Of a stretch of 64,000 nucleotides of DNA, positions 50,166 to 62,890 are shown piece after piece. A model generated the notes under the pieces. That model ran no database searches. It was not told the DNA's origin and saw nothing but the letters and a program-made list of their open reading frames with translations. A program made the position numbers and the translations under genes. Within the stretch, counting starts at the first letter, position 1. Each line of letters starts with the position of its first letter. The stretch comes from Coniferiporia sulphurascens (lineage: Eukaryota; Basidiomycota; Agaricomycetes; Hymenochaetales; Hymenochaetaceae): assembly GCA_002794785.1 (NCBI GenBank), contig NBBA01000001.1:1240001-1304000 (forward strand), written 5' to 3'.

Positions 50166-52885
50166 TCAAAATATACCAAGGTCCTATTAGTGGCGAAGGG
50201 CAATCAGTCTGTGCCCTGGAGGGTCAGAGGTCAGAATAGGTCACCTTTTCAATAAGCCTCCTTGCGATCGGGTGGAATGCAGTTTTATTATCACTGAATA
50301 TACGCTTCGCCATTTCAGGGTCCGCTCGGTATGCCGCTCGGATCACGGGTCTGCAAAATTTCATCCTCCCCTTCACTATTCCCGTACCATCGTCACCGAC
50401 AACCCAGCGCGCCGCTTCTTCTGCCAGAGATTTCGACTCTGGTGTAGACGGGTCAAGGAGAGCGAGCTCATAGTATCTGAAACGAATTTCAGCATTCGCC
50501 GTTTTAGAGACGGCATACAAGCTCCCGAGGTGGTCTACGTGAGTAGCTGGCAAAGGCGGGAGCGATTGCAGACGTTCGAGGAAGACGGCTATTGTGAATA
50601 AAGTTTGTTTTAGCTTGTATTTACGAGGAGCACAAGAAATGTCACCTTTTTGATTTGAGTCGAAGGTATCGAGGTCCGTTGCTTTGAAATCTAGCGACCT
50701 AATATCTTTCTCACGTGAGACATCCCATCTGTCAGCCAGCCTATAAGCTTGCTCCGCGAGGGTAAGGTCATATTCCATCTCTACAGGAAGTGAAAGGCCT
50801 TCTCCATAGAACCAAGCCTGATAAGCAGTGGTTGTCAGCGTCCAGTCGGAGTCACGACAAAGGCTTAAGAGTCTGACACTTTAATTGCCAGGTTACTCAC
50901 GTGCCAATCTACGCTATCAAGCGCCTTTATTTTGGATTCATCGCCATGCTTTTTCCAGTAGTCGTAAAGATGGTCCTTCCAAACGCTGGTATTTATGCTT
51001 TTCCCCATGAAGGTGTTGACATAGTCCTTGACGTAAGGGAGGAATACATCCAACCCGCCGAGGATACGCTCTACGATCAGATGATTAAATAGATTTTTCG
51101 CACATCGAAACCAGGTACGCACCGAGATGGAGGATGAGGTTCGCGCCTTTCTCATACGGTATGCTGCTGTAGGCATCGTCTGGGTCTTCTCCCACCTCAA
51201 AATCTATAATTAGCCTCTGATACTTGGGCCTGTCCTCATATTCCTTGAGTGCATCACGTAGCGCCTTATATCCGATGAGGAAAGAAAAACCTCGATGGGC
51301 GGGGGAGTGAAGGACCTCCTGCAGGATGCGCTCGATATACGTCGTCCAACCCTCATTCAACCAAAAATGGGAAGCGTCTTGGTGGCTAAGTAATTTGTTG
51401 AGTTTAACGCACAGATCGATTTAAAAGAACCGGACACATACGTTACTCCATTCCCGAACCAAGAATGAGTAAGCTCGTGAACGACGACGTCAACGAGCGT
51501 CCTATCCCCTGCCAACAAGGCTAAAAAAGTATCCGTTAATCAGCAGGAAAAACAATTAAACGAAGCATTATCACGAATGAAGGCTTACTGGGAGTAAGGA
51601 AGGTCAGACATGCATTTTCCTGTAAACAAGTATCGGTCATTAAAAAAAGGGAGGATACCATATACCGTGATATGCATACCATGCCACCGTATGGGAAGGA
51701 CGGGGGGAGCACTAGAAGATCATACACTCCAAACTTGTATGACACGACAAGCTCTTCTTCGGCCGCCAAAAATTTATTCGTATCCTCGCTGAATTCCCAG
51801 TAAGCGGCGTCGATGAGCTCTGGTTCTGCCCATATTCCACTTGACCAATCCTTTCCGCTCTCCCTAGAGAAGGGCTTATAGCGGACATTGCCACAGGCAA
51901 TCGCAATGAGATACGAAGGAATTGACGTCGGCTTTATCGACCCGTTGGTCAGGATTTGTTCTTATAACGGAGTCTGGACGAGCTTCTGACCTGAGTATAT
52001 GCGTAAGTCACGACGTCTTTTCCAATAACCTTTCCGTCATGGGCAGGCCCATCCGCTGATGGCGACACGCGAATGGCTGACATGAGAACCGGAAGAACGG
52101 AGTTCACTTTCGCGCTATAAGTCTTTAAAAGGGTTTCTTTCTTTAATATTAAAAGAGTTCCGGCCTGCATCGTCTGGAGCAACTCACGATTTTGACAGAC
52201 GGCGTATCTGGAAAAAGTGTACTTTCGTCGTAAGCGGTTCTAATATCAAGAAGCATTGTCTACACTTACCTTGTAAAGGCGCCAATGTACGGGCGTAGAT
52301 AGGCTGACATTGGCTAAACAGAAACGGAAACTGTTTACCCTGGGTTTGCCTAGCACAGCCTATTAGTTAGTTCAGCAGACTCAGATGAGTGCGGCCCGGA
52401 AGGTGACATACTCCTTTTCAAGGAACTGGAGCGCAATAGCGTCACGGCTAGTTGTGTATGTGATTTTGACTTCGACAATGGTGCCTTTAGGAATCGGTTT
52501 TGTGAATGGCACATGCAAAGCGCAGCCTATAACAGGATGCTTTTCGCTGAGCTTGAACTACACGGGATTAACTTCGTCGGTCGCAATCACCAATGAAACG
52601 ATAACCTACAGCTACCGATTCCCCGGATATCCCAACGGACGCGATATCAAGATCGACAGTGTCAAAACTGCCGGTAAAATTCAATAAACCTCTCCCTCAA
52701 ATATTTTTGGGAAAAATGCAAGGATAACAGACTGACACTACCTCAGCCGCCACGTTATCCTTGACGAGTAGCGTATGCGTTGCTGAGCCTGAAATGAGCT
52801 TTCTGTCGAAGTCCACATTCCAGTCAAAGGCGACGTGCTTAGTGACAATGGAGAGATAGTTTGATTGAGTGGTTGGGTCCGGCAT
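50166..52885 (-). CDS. LTA4-hydrolase-like M1 aminopeptidase, copy B
   Basis: The second copy starts at 52885 (MPDPTTQSNYLSIVTKHVAFDWNVDF; an in-frame ATG at 52963 is also possible) and has the same exon order as copy A. It has SGSATHTLLVKD, FSQCQPIYARTLAPLQ, SAIRVSPSADGPAHDGK, FGVYDLLVLPPSFPYGGM, zinc motif VVHELTHSWFGNGVT, FNEGWTTYIERILQ and PYEKGANLILHLG. The last coding exon is tiny (50183-50166), adding DLGIF after LIEK by analogy with DLGLA of copy A; without this splice the frame would read a few residues past LIEK and stop at 50224. Zinc ligands and the GGM motif are present, so both copies are probably active. It lies 244 bp upstream of copy A in the same direction. Several intron lengths differ between the copies. 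Confidence 0.88.
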
Positions 52886-52980
52886 ATAGTAGATGACTCT
52901 CGGCAATAAGTAAGAGTCGCTGATGGTGGCTAGGTTTGAAGTGATCGACGACTTTTCAGTCAACTTTGTGAGTATATGTT

Positions 52981-53005
52981 AAATAAAAATAAATAAATAA
53001 AATAG
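52981..53005. repeat. (AAAT)n microsatellite
   Basis: AAAT/AAATA units lie between the start of LTA4H copy B and the end of the next minus-strand gene. It is a simple repeat with no function seen. Confidence 0.6.
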
Positions 53006-53093
53006 TATTTGGCTTAATATTGTTGATGTTGATATTACTGTGTTTAGCTTCTAGGGTTTAAAATATGGGTATGTATGTGTTCCAACCTACCAA

Positions 53094-54702
53094 CTATAAA
53101 CAGAAGGCGGCGGAGCCTATGAAGGGATTCGAGATTACTTTAGGCATGTTGCTAGCGTATACAAGTAGGACGAAGATGGGGATCAGATATGACTGTATGA
53201 CGATTGGGGATTATTGCAACGCTGAGCAAGGAACCAATTTCAATACGGAACTTCTACTGTTGAAGTTTCCTCTTTTTTATGTCCAATATTCAGTATTCAG
53301 CAAACAGGAAGGGCGTATCTGCAACTTACCTTGGGGGTCGTGGCCCTCGCAGGATGTTCAAAACTAGACCTCCTTTTCTTATGCGAAGAGATTCCAAGGC
53401 TGATCACGTTCCCCTCCTATATCAAAAATAAGACCAAGTCCTTACATGATGAAGGAGCATTACTTGCCGGAGCAGCAGGCCCCAAAGATGAAAGTGATGA
53501 AAACGTGGCGGACAGACTAGAGCTTGTGTTAGAGTCAGAATTGCCTGTGTATATATTTTGGAAGATGTGCGTGGGTGCGGACAGCCCTGTATCGGACTGA
53601 GTATGCGATAAGTGCTCATCTTGAGGTGAAGAATATGACTCCGGGAAAAAGTTAATTTTTGGAAGAAGAGACGTCGGAACCACCCCTAAATATTCCTCGG
53701 GGATGTGGCGTCGTATGGGTAAGCCGTGGCACATTTGCATGCCTTGAGGAAAGAGGTCGTCGGTAGAGGAGGATAGATTATACGCCCCATTCTGGCCTGT
53801 TGGAACAAAATGGCTGTCCACAGGATCTGATCTGGTCTTCTGAGAGCCATCAATACGAGAAAGAGGAATGTCGACAGTGACTCTGTTTCGTAACGAATCA
53901 CTCATGTGATCAACTGCAGGAATGGAATTATCTGGGCGAGCGGGTGACAAGCTTGTGATGCTAGGGATGAGAGTATTGTACCACGTGGGACCTGCCCGGT
54001 CTGTTTCGTGCAGGTTTGCGGACGAAAATTCGGCGGAGGGGCTTTCCGAAGACGTTGGGCTAGTCGTCTCTCGGCTGACGCGCGATGCTTCCATTTGCTC
54101 AACTTCCCACTCACTGATCGCTCGTTCACGTTCCGCAAGTAAGGACCAGCGATATGACTCGAAGTAGTCTTGCCTCTCCTGTGCGTCGGCCATGTTCTTC
54201 GCATATAGTCTGGAGGGACTGTAAAAATTTGACCGACTTGATTATAGATGAGAAAAAGGACCTACGCTTCGGCGGAGGGATAATCGTTGACGGGCCTTCG
54301 TGGCGTCTTAAGTGGACTGTTAGGGCTGTCGGTCAAAACGACTGGTTGGCGCGCCTGGATAGAGCGCCAGTGTAAACACTTCGCTTGGTCTATGTCCACT
54401 TTGAGGCATAAGTTGCGAGCCCTCAGTTTTCCTGAATATATGTCTGCTTTCTCGGAGTTCATCTCCTTCGCCTTCCGCACGTATGCATTGAAGATAGTAC
54501 GAACACGGGCGGGATCGCGAGAGAAGTCGATGTTATAGGGGTAGGGATGTTTAGCAACCGGCTCAAATACCACCGGGGAGTACGGTGGAACCAATCCCTG
54601 CTGGTCTGGAAATACATATGTCGAAGTTAATCCATATCCAGAGTTTTCCATATTCTGCTGTGATAGATAATGGATGCCTGAGGGGTTGGATGATGTCGGC
54701 AA
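53094..54702 (-). CDS. Hypothetical protein
   Basis: Four exons can be joined on the minus strand: 54702 to about 54268, then from about 54220 (reading PSRLYAKNMADAQERQDYFESYRWSLLAERERA) to about 53450, then an exon near 53340-53405 (SLESLRIRKGGLVLNILRGPRPP) and a final one ending at 53094 (SNMPKVISNPFIGSAAFCL). The first exon has YVFPDQQGLVPPYSPVVFEPV and a basic helix FNAYVRKAKEMNSEKADIYS. The middle is Ser-rich and disordered. I do not recognise a domain, signal peptide or membrane helix. The first and last exons are the least certain, and the gene may begin further upstream, as the DNA up to 54,800 stays partly open in one frame. Confidence 0.5.
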
Positions 54703-55370
54703 TCGATGCTATGGGCTCTTTAGTATCGGCGTAGAAAACGACTATAACCGCGTTTTTGAGCACGATAGGATGAGGAACGGGATGTGTTCGGAAAGTCCCT
54801 TGGGTGCTTGGGGCGAAGAGAGCTAGGTTTTATCTCTGTAGGCTGAGCTAACAGAATGGGGGAGAAATTATGGCGTAGAGGTGCCACGCAACATTACCAA
54901 TCCGTATTTAAAGCACATCTGCATCCAGGTTTCTTTAAGTTCCAGTTTCAAACTCGACACAGGTCTGTGTGTTGTCAGAGTCGAAAGCTCGACCGCCAGA
55001 GTCAACTCGGCGCACAATGTGAGCTTAAATAGACTTGTCCATCCGAGAGGCACAGAAAATGCACAGAAGAAAGCCTATAAAAGATTTAGTCGCCACCAAG
55101 TTTACAGAAGGGACACCGCATCGAAGAGGGGGCACTTGAACGCAGAGTTCGATAGTGTAGCCACTTGGAGAAGTCTGTGGCAATACCGGTTGCGGTTACG
55201 TCAGTTATACTGGCACGCGTCCGGATACGGTATAGATCGACGTGTACCCTGTTGTGGCACGGTACAATTTTTAAAATCCCCGAGAGCTCAGTTCTAGGTC
55301 ATCTAGCTACTGGTACTATCCCCGCTACGCACACGACATATAGGTACAAGCTGGCTTTTCGCGAAGAGAT
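54703..55370. other. Intergenic DNA upstream of RPA12
   Basis: Probably holds promoters of the flanking genes. Open frames on both strands exist but show no domain or codon pattern I can defend. Confidence 0.4.
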
Positions 55371-56046
55371 ATGCCCAAGACTGCGCATAAAATCGGTCAG
55401 CAACTTCGGCGCATAGCAATAGCGACCACCTATTTACCCGGATTGCTGAACGTATCTCCTTCAGGTGCTTTGTTATTTTGTCCAGATTGCGGGACGTTAT
55501 TAGACCTTCCATCGGACGATGCTGACACAATTCCTTGTGAGCAATGTGGATTTACGGAGAAAGCTTCGTGTATGTCGTTTGCCATCGACTCGTATGCAGT
55601 GACCTCTCATTTCTGTCTTCCCAATTGCCCAGCATACGAAAACATCGTGATCACGACACGTTCACACCCTGACGCGTTCCCATCGGTACTACGGCAGAAA
55701 AGAAAGACACAAACGAAGGTTCATGAAAGCGGGGAAACGCGCATGATCGTAAGTCAGCGCTGCCTCCCATACACAGTGTGCATCTAACTTTGTTCGCAGG
55801 TTACCGAGCAATGTCCAAGTTGCGGACATCACGAGGCATACTCAGAAGAGAAGCAGGTAAGCAAAGGGCTAATTCATAAACGGACTGAGTTAATCATAAA
55901 ATGGCCGTAGATGCGAAGTGCAGACGAAGGGTCGACGATTTTATATACTGTGCGTGTTCTTGTCTCACTTGGGGGCTGGACCGATCTGTTCACACGTTGG
56001 CCTATAGTGCGTTTCATGCAGACATGGATGGCGTCTAAATAATTAA
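55371..56046 (+). CDS. RPA12: RNA polymerase I subunit A12.2
   Basis: Six small exons (55371-55395, 55465-55569, 55633-55748, 55800-55856, 55911-55949, 56008-56046) join to about 126 residues, the usual size. The first zinc ribbon is HKIGALLFCPDCGTLLDLP...IPCEQCGF. The linker has TRSHPDAFPSVLRQKRKTQTK. The second, TFIIS-like ribbon is EQCPSCGHHEAYSEEKQMRSADEGSTILYTCVSCRHGW, with the acidic RSADE hairpin that reaches the polymerase active site for RNA cleavage. Unspliced, the frame would break after 55787. The protein is part of RNA polymerase I, which makes rRNA. It ends 114 bp from the convergent OST5 gene. Confidence 0.94.
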
Positions 56047-56160
56047 CGTGGCAAGCACGACCTGGTCGCCCTTGCGGCACGTGCAGGTCTGCTTGTTACG
56101 CGTCCGAACACGACTGAGAACCGCGGAGGGTGTCAACTCCGTTTGAACAGCCTACACACC

Positions 56161-56552
56161 CTATACGTACACGCCAACCGAACAAAACAGAGCTACTACG
56201 CCGAAGCCGCCAAGTATGCTTGCTATGGTCGCAACCGCGACCTCGCGGAGGGCCATGGCAGATTTTGGGAGGCTAGAATGACAGGAATTATGTGATAAAG
56301 ACACATGGGTTTTGATGAAAACGTCAAAACGCACGTTGAAAAGTAGAAGGCTAGAGTGAACGTGGCAGCCAAAAGGAAGAAGGCGAGGTATGGGAGGAGA
56401 GCATCCGAAAGGTAGGGGGCGAAGGCGGGCAGAGCCTTGTGGAGGGTCTGCGGGTAGAGAATAATTGTATGTCAGGCCTTTTATACACAGTACGAGGGTA
56501 CTCGTTGGCAAACCTGTATCGAAATGTATGCCTGGGGGTCAGCGACAGCCAT
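56161..56552 (-). CDS. OST5: Oligosaccharyltransferase subunit Ost5 (TMEM258 family)
   Basis: Three exons (56552-56514, 56447-56335, 56272-56161) give 87 residues, close to Ost5 and human TMEM258. The protein has two membrane helices, YLSDALLPYLAFFLLAATFTLAFYFS and ATIASILGGFGVVALFCSVGVYV; the second ends in the family's GFGV....VG.YV signature. The first exon is just 13 codons (MAVADPQAYISIQ). Ost5 is a small subunit of the ER oligosaccharyltransferase that N-glycosylates proteins. Because the exons are so short, simple open-frame scans give only a misleading longer frame over 56161-56511. The gene faces YOP1 head to head across 308 bp; both products are ER membrane proteins. Confidence 0.88.
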
Positions 56553-56860
56553 GGCGGTAATAAGCCTAAAGGAGGGCGAGCAGTCGTGGCCGTGACTGGT
56601 GCTGTTGCCACCGCGTGGGAATGATTAAAGCGGCGCTTGAAAGATACGTGACGTGAGCCCGTTGAAAAGGCGACCTCAGTTGACGACGCTCCCCAGCACC
56701 ACTCAAGACAACGACGTTCTCCGTTATTCCTTACGCCCCTCCGAACGCCCTCCACGGTCAGTTTCTTTCGTGCTAATTTATTCTTAATGCCAGAGAAAAA
56801 AAGCTGATGTCTACCGCGGTGTTGTTGCTCGTCGTGTGGTCGCGTGGTCGTGTGATTCAG

Positions 56861-57600
56861 ATGTCCGCTGCGCAGAAAGTCCAGCAACACCCTGCTTTCC
56901 AACAAGCTACTGACAAGGCTAACTACTACATCAGCCAGCTCGACAAGGAGGTTAGTCTGCGCGGTATCTGCATTTGCGCCCTTTGATGTTTTCTAATTTT
57001 GCGTGTTATCAGTTGGCGAAATACCCCGTTCTCCAGACGTTGGAGCAACGCACACAAGTTCCGAAAACATATGCCGTCATTGGTTCCGTCTTCCTTCTCG
57101 GCCTGCTCCTTCTCGTAAATTCGTTTGCCGCGCCGGTCTCCAATCTCATCGGTTGGGGTCTGCCTGCGTATCTGTCGTTCAAGGCCATCGAGAGTCCCGG
57201 AGTGCAGGATGACGTGCAATGGCTGACGTACTGGGTTGTGTTTGGATTCTTCAATTTCCTTGAGAGCTTTGCCCTGCGCGCCGTCCTGTACTACTTCCCG
57301 TGGTATTTCGCGTTCAAGACTGTGTTTGTCCTGTGGCTCCAGCTCCCGGCCTTCCGTGTAAGTTGCCTACCTATGACGGCATTTTATTTATTTCTACATT
57401 CCGCCCTGGATGACGTTGCTGATTATGTCACCCTTTCTTACCTCATCCGGCGTTTAAAGGGAGCGCAAACGACGTACCACACTGTGCTGAAGCCCGTGCT
57501 GGCGAATGCGTCTGGCAAGTCGCCTGCGATCTACCAGCAGCCGACGACGGCGACCGCTGATGGGCTCCGCGAGCGTGTCAACACGGCGACGACGGACTAG
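56861..57600 (+). CDS. YOP1: ER-shaping protein Yop1 (DP1/TB2/HVA22 family)
   Basis: Three exons (56861-56950, 57013-57357, 57460-57600) give 191 residues. The N-terminal part reads HPAFQQATDKANYYISQLDKELAKYPVLQTLEQRTQVPKTYAVIG, then paired hydrophobic hairpins (GSVFLLGLLLLVNSFAAPVSNLIGW, and WLTYWVVFGFFNFLESF...YYFPWYFAFK with WLQLPAFRGA), the REEP5/Yop1 signature. These wedge-shaped hairpins curve membranes and keep ER tubules, with Rtn1 and Sey1. The tail is Thr/Ala-rich and hydrophilic. All junctions keep the frame. Confidence 0.95.
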
Positions 57601-58173
57601 CCGGGTGGATGCGGATGCGGTGACGGCGACGGGAGACGGAGTGTGGGAGGGTTTAGAATTGAGAAAGAGAGGGGTTACCAGGCGGGGATGCAGCGGCCGC
57701 TGCCGAGAAGCTTTGGACCTGCTTCGTACACGTTTTACGTGTTCTTTTTCTGTTGACCGGTGTTGGTGTATACTCGTGTTATCTAATTAATGAGTCATTG
57801 TTCCCCCTTGACGAAAGTTTTCTCTGACCTCGCGTCGGCGAGGCACGGGCCAAGTTTTGCACATCCGGCCTACGTGGGTGCGAGGGGCGTCGTGCGGACG
57901 CGCATGAGGCGCACGGGGGCGAGCTGGTTGTGTCCGCACGGAGGGCAAGGGCGCATCAGCATCTGACTGGCGCGGACAGGGGTGTTCTGCCCTGGGATCG
58001 AGATCCGCTTCCGCACTTATCTGTTTGCTGGCTACTTTCCACATGCTGCCCAAGGTCGGCTGCTATCTTTCCTCGGCGGTGGGCCCGCTCATCAAACAAT
58101 CCGTTCCATTCGTACCTTCGATTCCTCTCTGCCGACATCCCCGGGCGCATATGTTCGCCCCTCACTCCTCCGC

Positions 58174-58180
58174 TATAAAG
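58174..58180 (+). promoter_or_regulatory. TATA box (TATAAAG)
   Basis: TATAAAG lies 80 bp upstream of the ATG at 58260, in C/T-rich DNA typical of fungal promoters. The spacing suits a start of transcription roughly 50 bp before the ATG. Confidence 0.55.
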
Positions 58181-58259
58181 TCTCCGCTCCTCTCATTTCC
58201 CTTTTGTCGTCTTGGCCCCCAATCCTCGCATCGAGTATCATCTTTCATCGTTCTACCCG

Positions 58260-60313
58260 ATGTCCGACCTCGAGAAAAGGGACTACACCAGCGACGATGG
58301 CGCGGGCCCGGTCGTCCTCGACCGCCCGACCGGCATTAGGGGTGTCTACTACCACCCCATCACCCAGATTGTCATGCTCGGCTTTGTCTGCTTCATGGGT
58401 CCCGGTCTCTTCAATGCCCTCAACGGTCTCGGTGCCGGAGGACAGCTCGATGCCACCACTAGTGCTAATGCTAATGTCGCCCTTTATGCCCTTTTCGCGT
58501 TCATGGCCTTTTTCGCTGGGTATACATCCTTTTTTCGTTTCTTCTTCTCTTTTCTGCTGCTAATCCATTTCAACAGCTCAATTAACAACAAGATTGGTGC
58601 CAAGCGTACCCTCCAGCTCGGCACCTTCGGGTACTCACTTTACATAGGCTCATACCTGTTCGTTCATCATTCACCGTGTCATTTCTCGTTGTAGAGCTGA
58701 GCGCTGCTTTACAGTGCTATGAATATTCACCCCAAGGCTGGCGCGTTCGTCGTGGTATCCGGGGCTATTCTCGGAGTTTGCGCCGGTCTCCTTTGGACTG
58801 CACAGGGTTCTCTTATGCTGGCTTATCCGATTGGTTAGTTCTCCTGTTTTCAAGAGTGTCTCTTGATATTCATGTCTCTCTTCCTTCTTATCTACATTTA
58901 GAAAGTCAGAAGGGTATTTTCATTGGCATCTTCTGGGGTATCTTCAACTTGGGAGGCGTAGTCGGCGCTGCTGTCGCTGTGGGCCAGAATTTCAATTCTA
59001 CAGTGAGTAATTTTAAGCTCTCGTTTTGTACAGAGACCGATGTATGCTTGCTTTTTAGTCTGGTTCCGGTAAGTCAAAGCCTTTCGATTAATATTCTGCG
59101 CTAAGCAAATGCTTTCGTTGCACACAGTCGGTAATGGAACATACGTAAGTCGCATTGACTGAAAAAAGGGAACATGTCTCTTACCCATATCCATAGATTG
59201 GATTCCTCGTCTTAACTGGTATTGGTGTTGCGATTCCGTTGTGCATGGCGGACCCCGCAAAAATGGTTCGCTCTGACGGATCGAAAGTCATAATCCCTCT
59301 CCACCCGTCCTGGAAAACGGAGTTTATCGGTCTCTACGTTGCTCTTCGCGACGATCCTGCGATCGTTCTCCTCTTCCCCATGTTCTTCGCGTCCAACTGG
59401 TTCTACACATGGCGTGCGGTTTATCTTTTTAATCGTTAGGCGAGAACTAAGTCTTCGCTCCACAGAGTTCAACGATTACAACGCCGCCCTGTTCAACATC
59501 CGAGGTCGCTCCCTAAACAGTTTCGTGTATTGGACGTCACAGATTTTTGGGTCTATCTTTATCGGTTTACTCCTCGATTCCAAGCGCCTTTCGCGTCGTA
59601 CTCGCGCATTCTTGGGATGGGCGGTACTCTTCATAATGGTCTTCATCGTCCACATTTGGGCGTATTTCTACCAAAAGTACGTTATTGACATTCTCTTTCC
59701 ACCGCGTGCGCGATCATTTCTAACTCGCTCGCATTAGGAACTATACCCGCGAGTCTGTTAAGGAGACTACTCCCATAGATATCTACGACAGTGTATACCC
59801 TGCGAGGGTCTGGCTCTACATTTTCTGTGGTCTTCTGGATGCCATGTGGCAAACGACGGCGTATTGGATGATGGGTGCGTTGTCGAACGACCCCGCAAAA
59901 CTCGCGTACTTGTCTGGTTTCTGTGAGTATTTAAGAATACTTGGTTAGAATTGCCGACTGACGCTTCGGGATCAAACCTACAGACAAGTCACTTCAATCG
60001 GCTGGAGCGGCCGGCGTATGGCGTGCCGACGCCGTTGGGCTCCCGTACGTTATATACATAATATTGACTTTGATTGTCACTGACAAACCATCCAGCTTCA
60101 TGAACATTTTCGTCTCTACCTGGGTCCTTCTCGTTGTTGGTTTACTTTGCGTGCTCCCCATGCTGTACGTTCGCGTAAAGGACCATACGGAATTGGAAGA
60201 CGAGTCTGTGTAAGTGCCCATAACCTGAATCATTTGTGATGTTCATTGATGATCCGAAAAGTGTCCGCATGCATATGGACGAGGGTGTTGTCGAGAAGGT
60301 TGTCGAGAATTAG
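58260..60313 (+). CDS. UNC93-like MFS transporter
   Basis: Starting at ATG 58260 (MSDLEKRDYTSDDGAGP), the gene has about nine exons and ends with GVVEKVVEN at 60313. The protein, roughly 480 residues, has about 11-12 membrane helices. Characteristic stretches include YHPITQIVMLGFVCFMGPGLFNALNGLG, NNKIGAKRTLQLG, GICAGLLWTAQGSLMLAYP-type wording at 58770-58830, QKGIFIGIFWGIFNLGGVVGAAVA, and FNDYNAALFNIRGRSLNSFVYWTSQIFGS. These match the UNC-93/DUF895 branch of the major facilitator superfamily, common in fungi. The substrate is unknown. The family is named after a worm potassium-channel regulator, but that role should not be assumed here. One intron near 59425-59465 was assigned from the reading WFYTW...QFNDYNAALF. 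Confidence 0.88.
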
Positions 60314-60573
60314 GCTACTCGTCTCATCTCTGTTATCTCTATCCATTCCTCCATTATAACTGTGATTTGTGTTTGGGGTATTTGTTTGTTCTCACCTTCA
60401 CTCTACTCGTCATTGAACGAGTTGACAAGCCAATAATTAATGCGTTTCGTTCGTATGTCCGTCAAGTGTGTACAGTGAGATATATTCTGTGGACTTGGTC
60501 TCGATGGGTGTTCGGCGTTTCGTACGAGAAGATCTATAAAATACAAAATTGTGATAGAGGTATATTGACTGCA

Positions 60574-62674
<2,101 letters not shown>

Positions 62675-62705
62675 TCGATAGTCTACGCGACAACAGCGTG
62701 TAGTA

Positions 62706-62717
62706 TCACGTGACGTG
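62706..62717. promoter_or_regulatory. E-box/CRE-like element upstream of DBF2
   Basis: TCACGTGACGTG combines the palindrome TCACGTGA (62706-62713) with an overlapping TGACGTG. It is 32-87 bp from the two possible DBF2 starts, so it is well placed as a promoter site for bHLH or bZIP factors. Confidence 0.4.
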
Positions 62718-62720
62718 TGC

Positions 62721-62748
62721 CTTTATTTATTTTATTTATTTATTTATT
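62721..62748. repeat. (TTTA)n microsatellite
   Basis: Repeated TTTA/TTTTA units mark the switch from gene-rich DNA to the A/T-rich right end. Confidence 0.65.
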
Positions 62749-62812
62749 CTCAGTTTGTACACTTGTCACAAGAAGCAATATTGCCTCTTTTGCCTTGGAA
62801 AACCTTGTAGGA

Positions 62813-62890
62813 TACCTTAAATTTAGGGTATGCTTTCCCAGGATAACAAAATGAAAATTAGGGTATTTTTCATAATCTTTTGTCCTGGGA
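62813..62890. repeat. Paired hairpins (possible MITE fragment)
   Basis: TACCTTAAATTTAGGGTA (62813-62830) is nearly palindromic. It is followed by TCCCAGGATAACAAAATGAAAA (from 62836) and its imperfect inverted partner TTTTTCATAATCTTTTGTCC ending at 62890. TTAGGGTAT occurs twice, at 62823 and 62858. The two nested inverted repeats look like foldback (MITE-like) DNA, but no clear target-site duplication was found. Confidence 0.45.

Noticed and set aside
56351..56905. A 184-codon minus-strand open frame over OST5 and YOP1
   Set aside because: It crosses the true OST5 introns and the YOP1 first exon; the conserved short exons explain the region better.
57787..58053. Frames in the DNA before the UNC93-like gene
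   Set aside because: This region is the likely promoter; none of the frames shows a domain.
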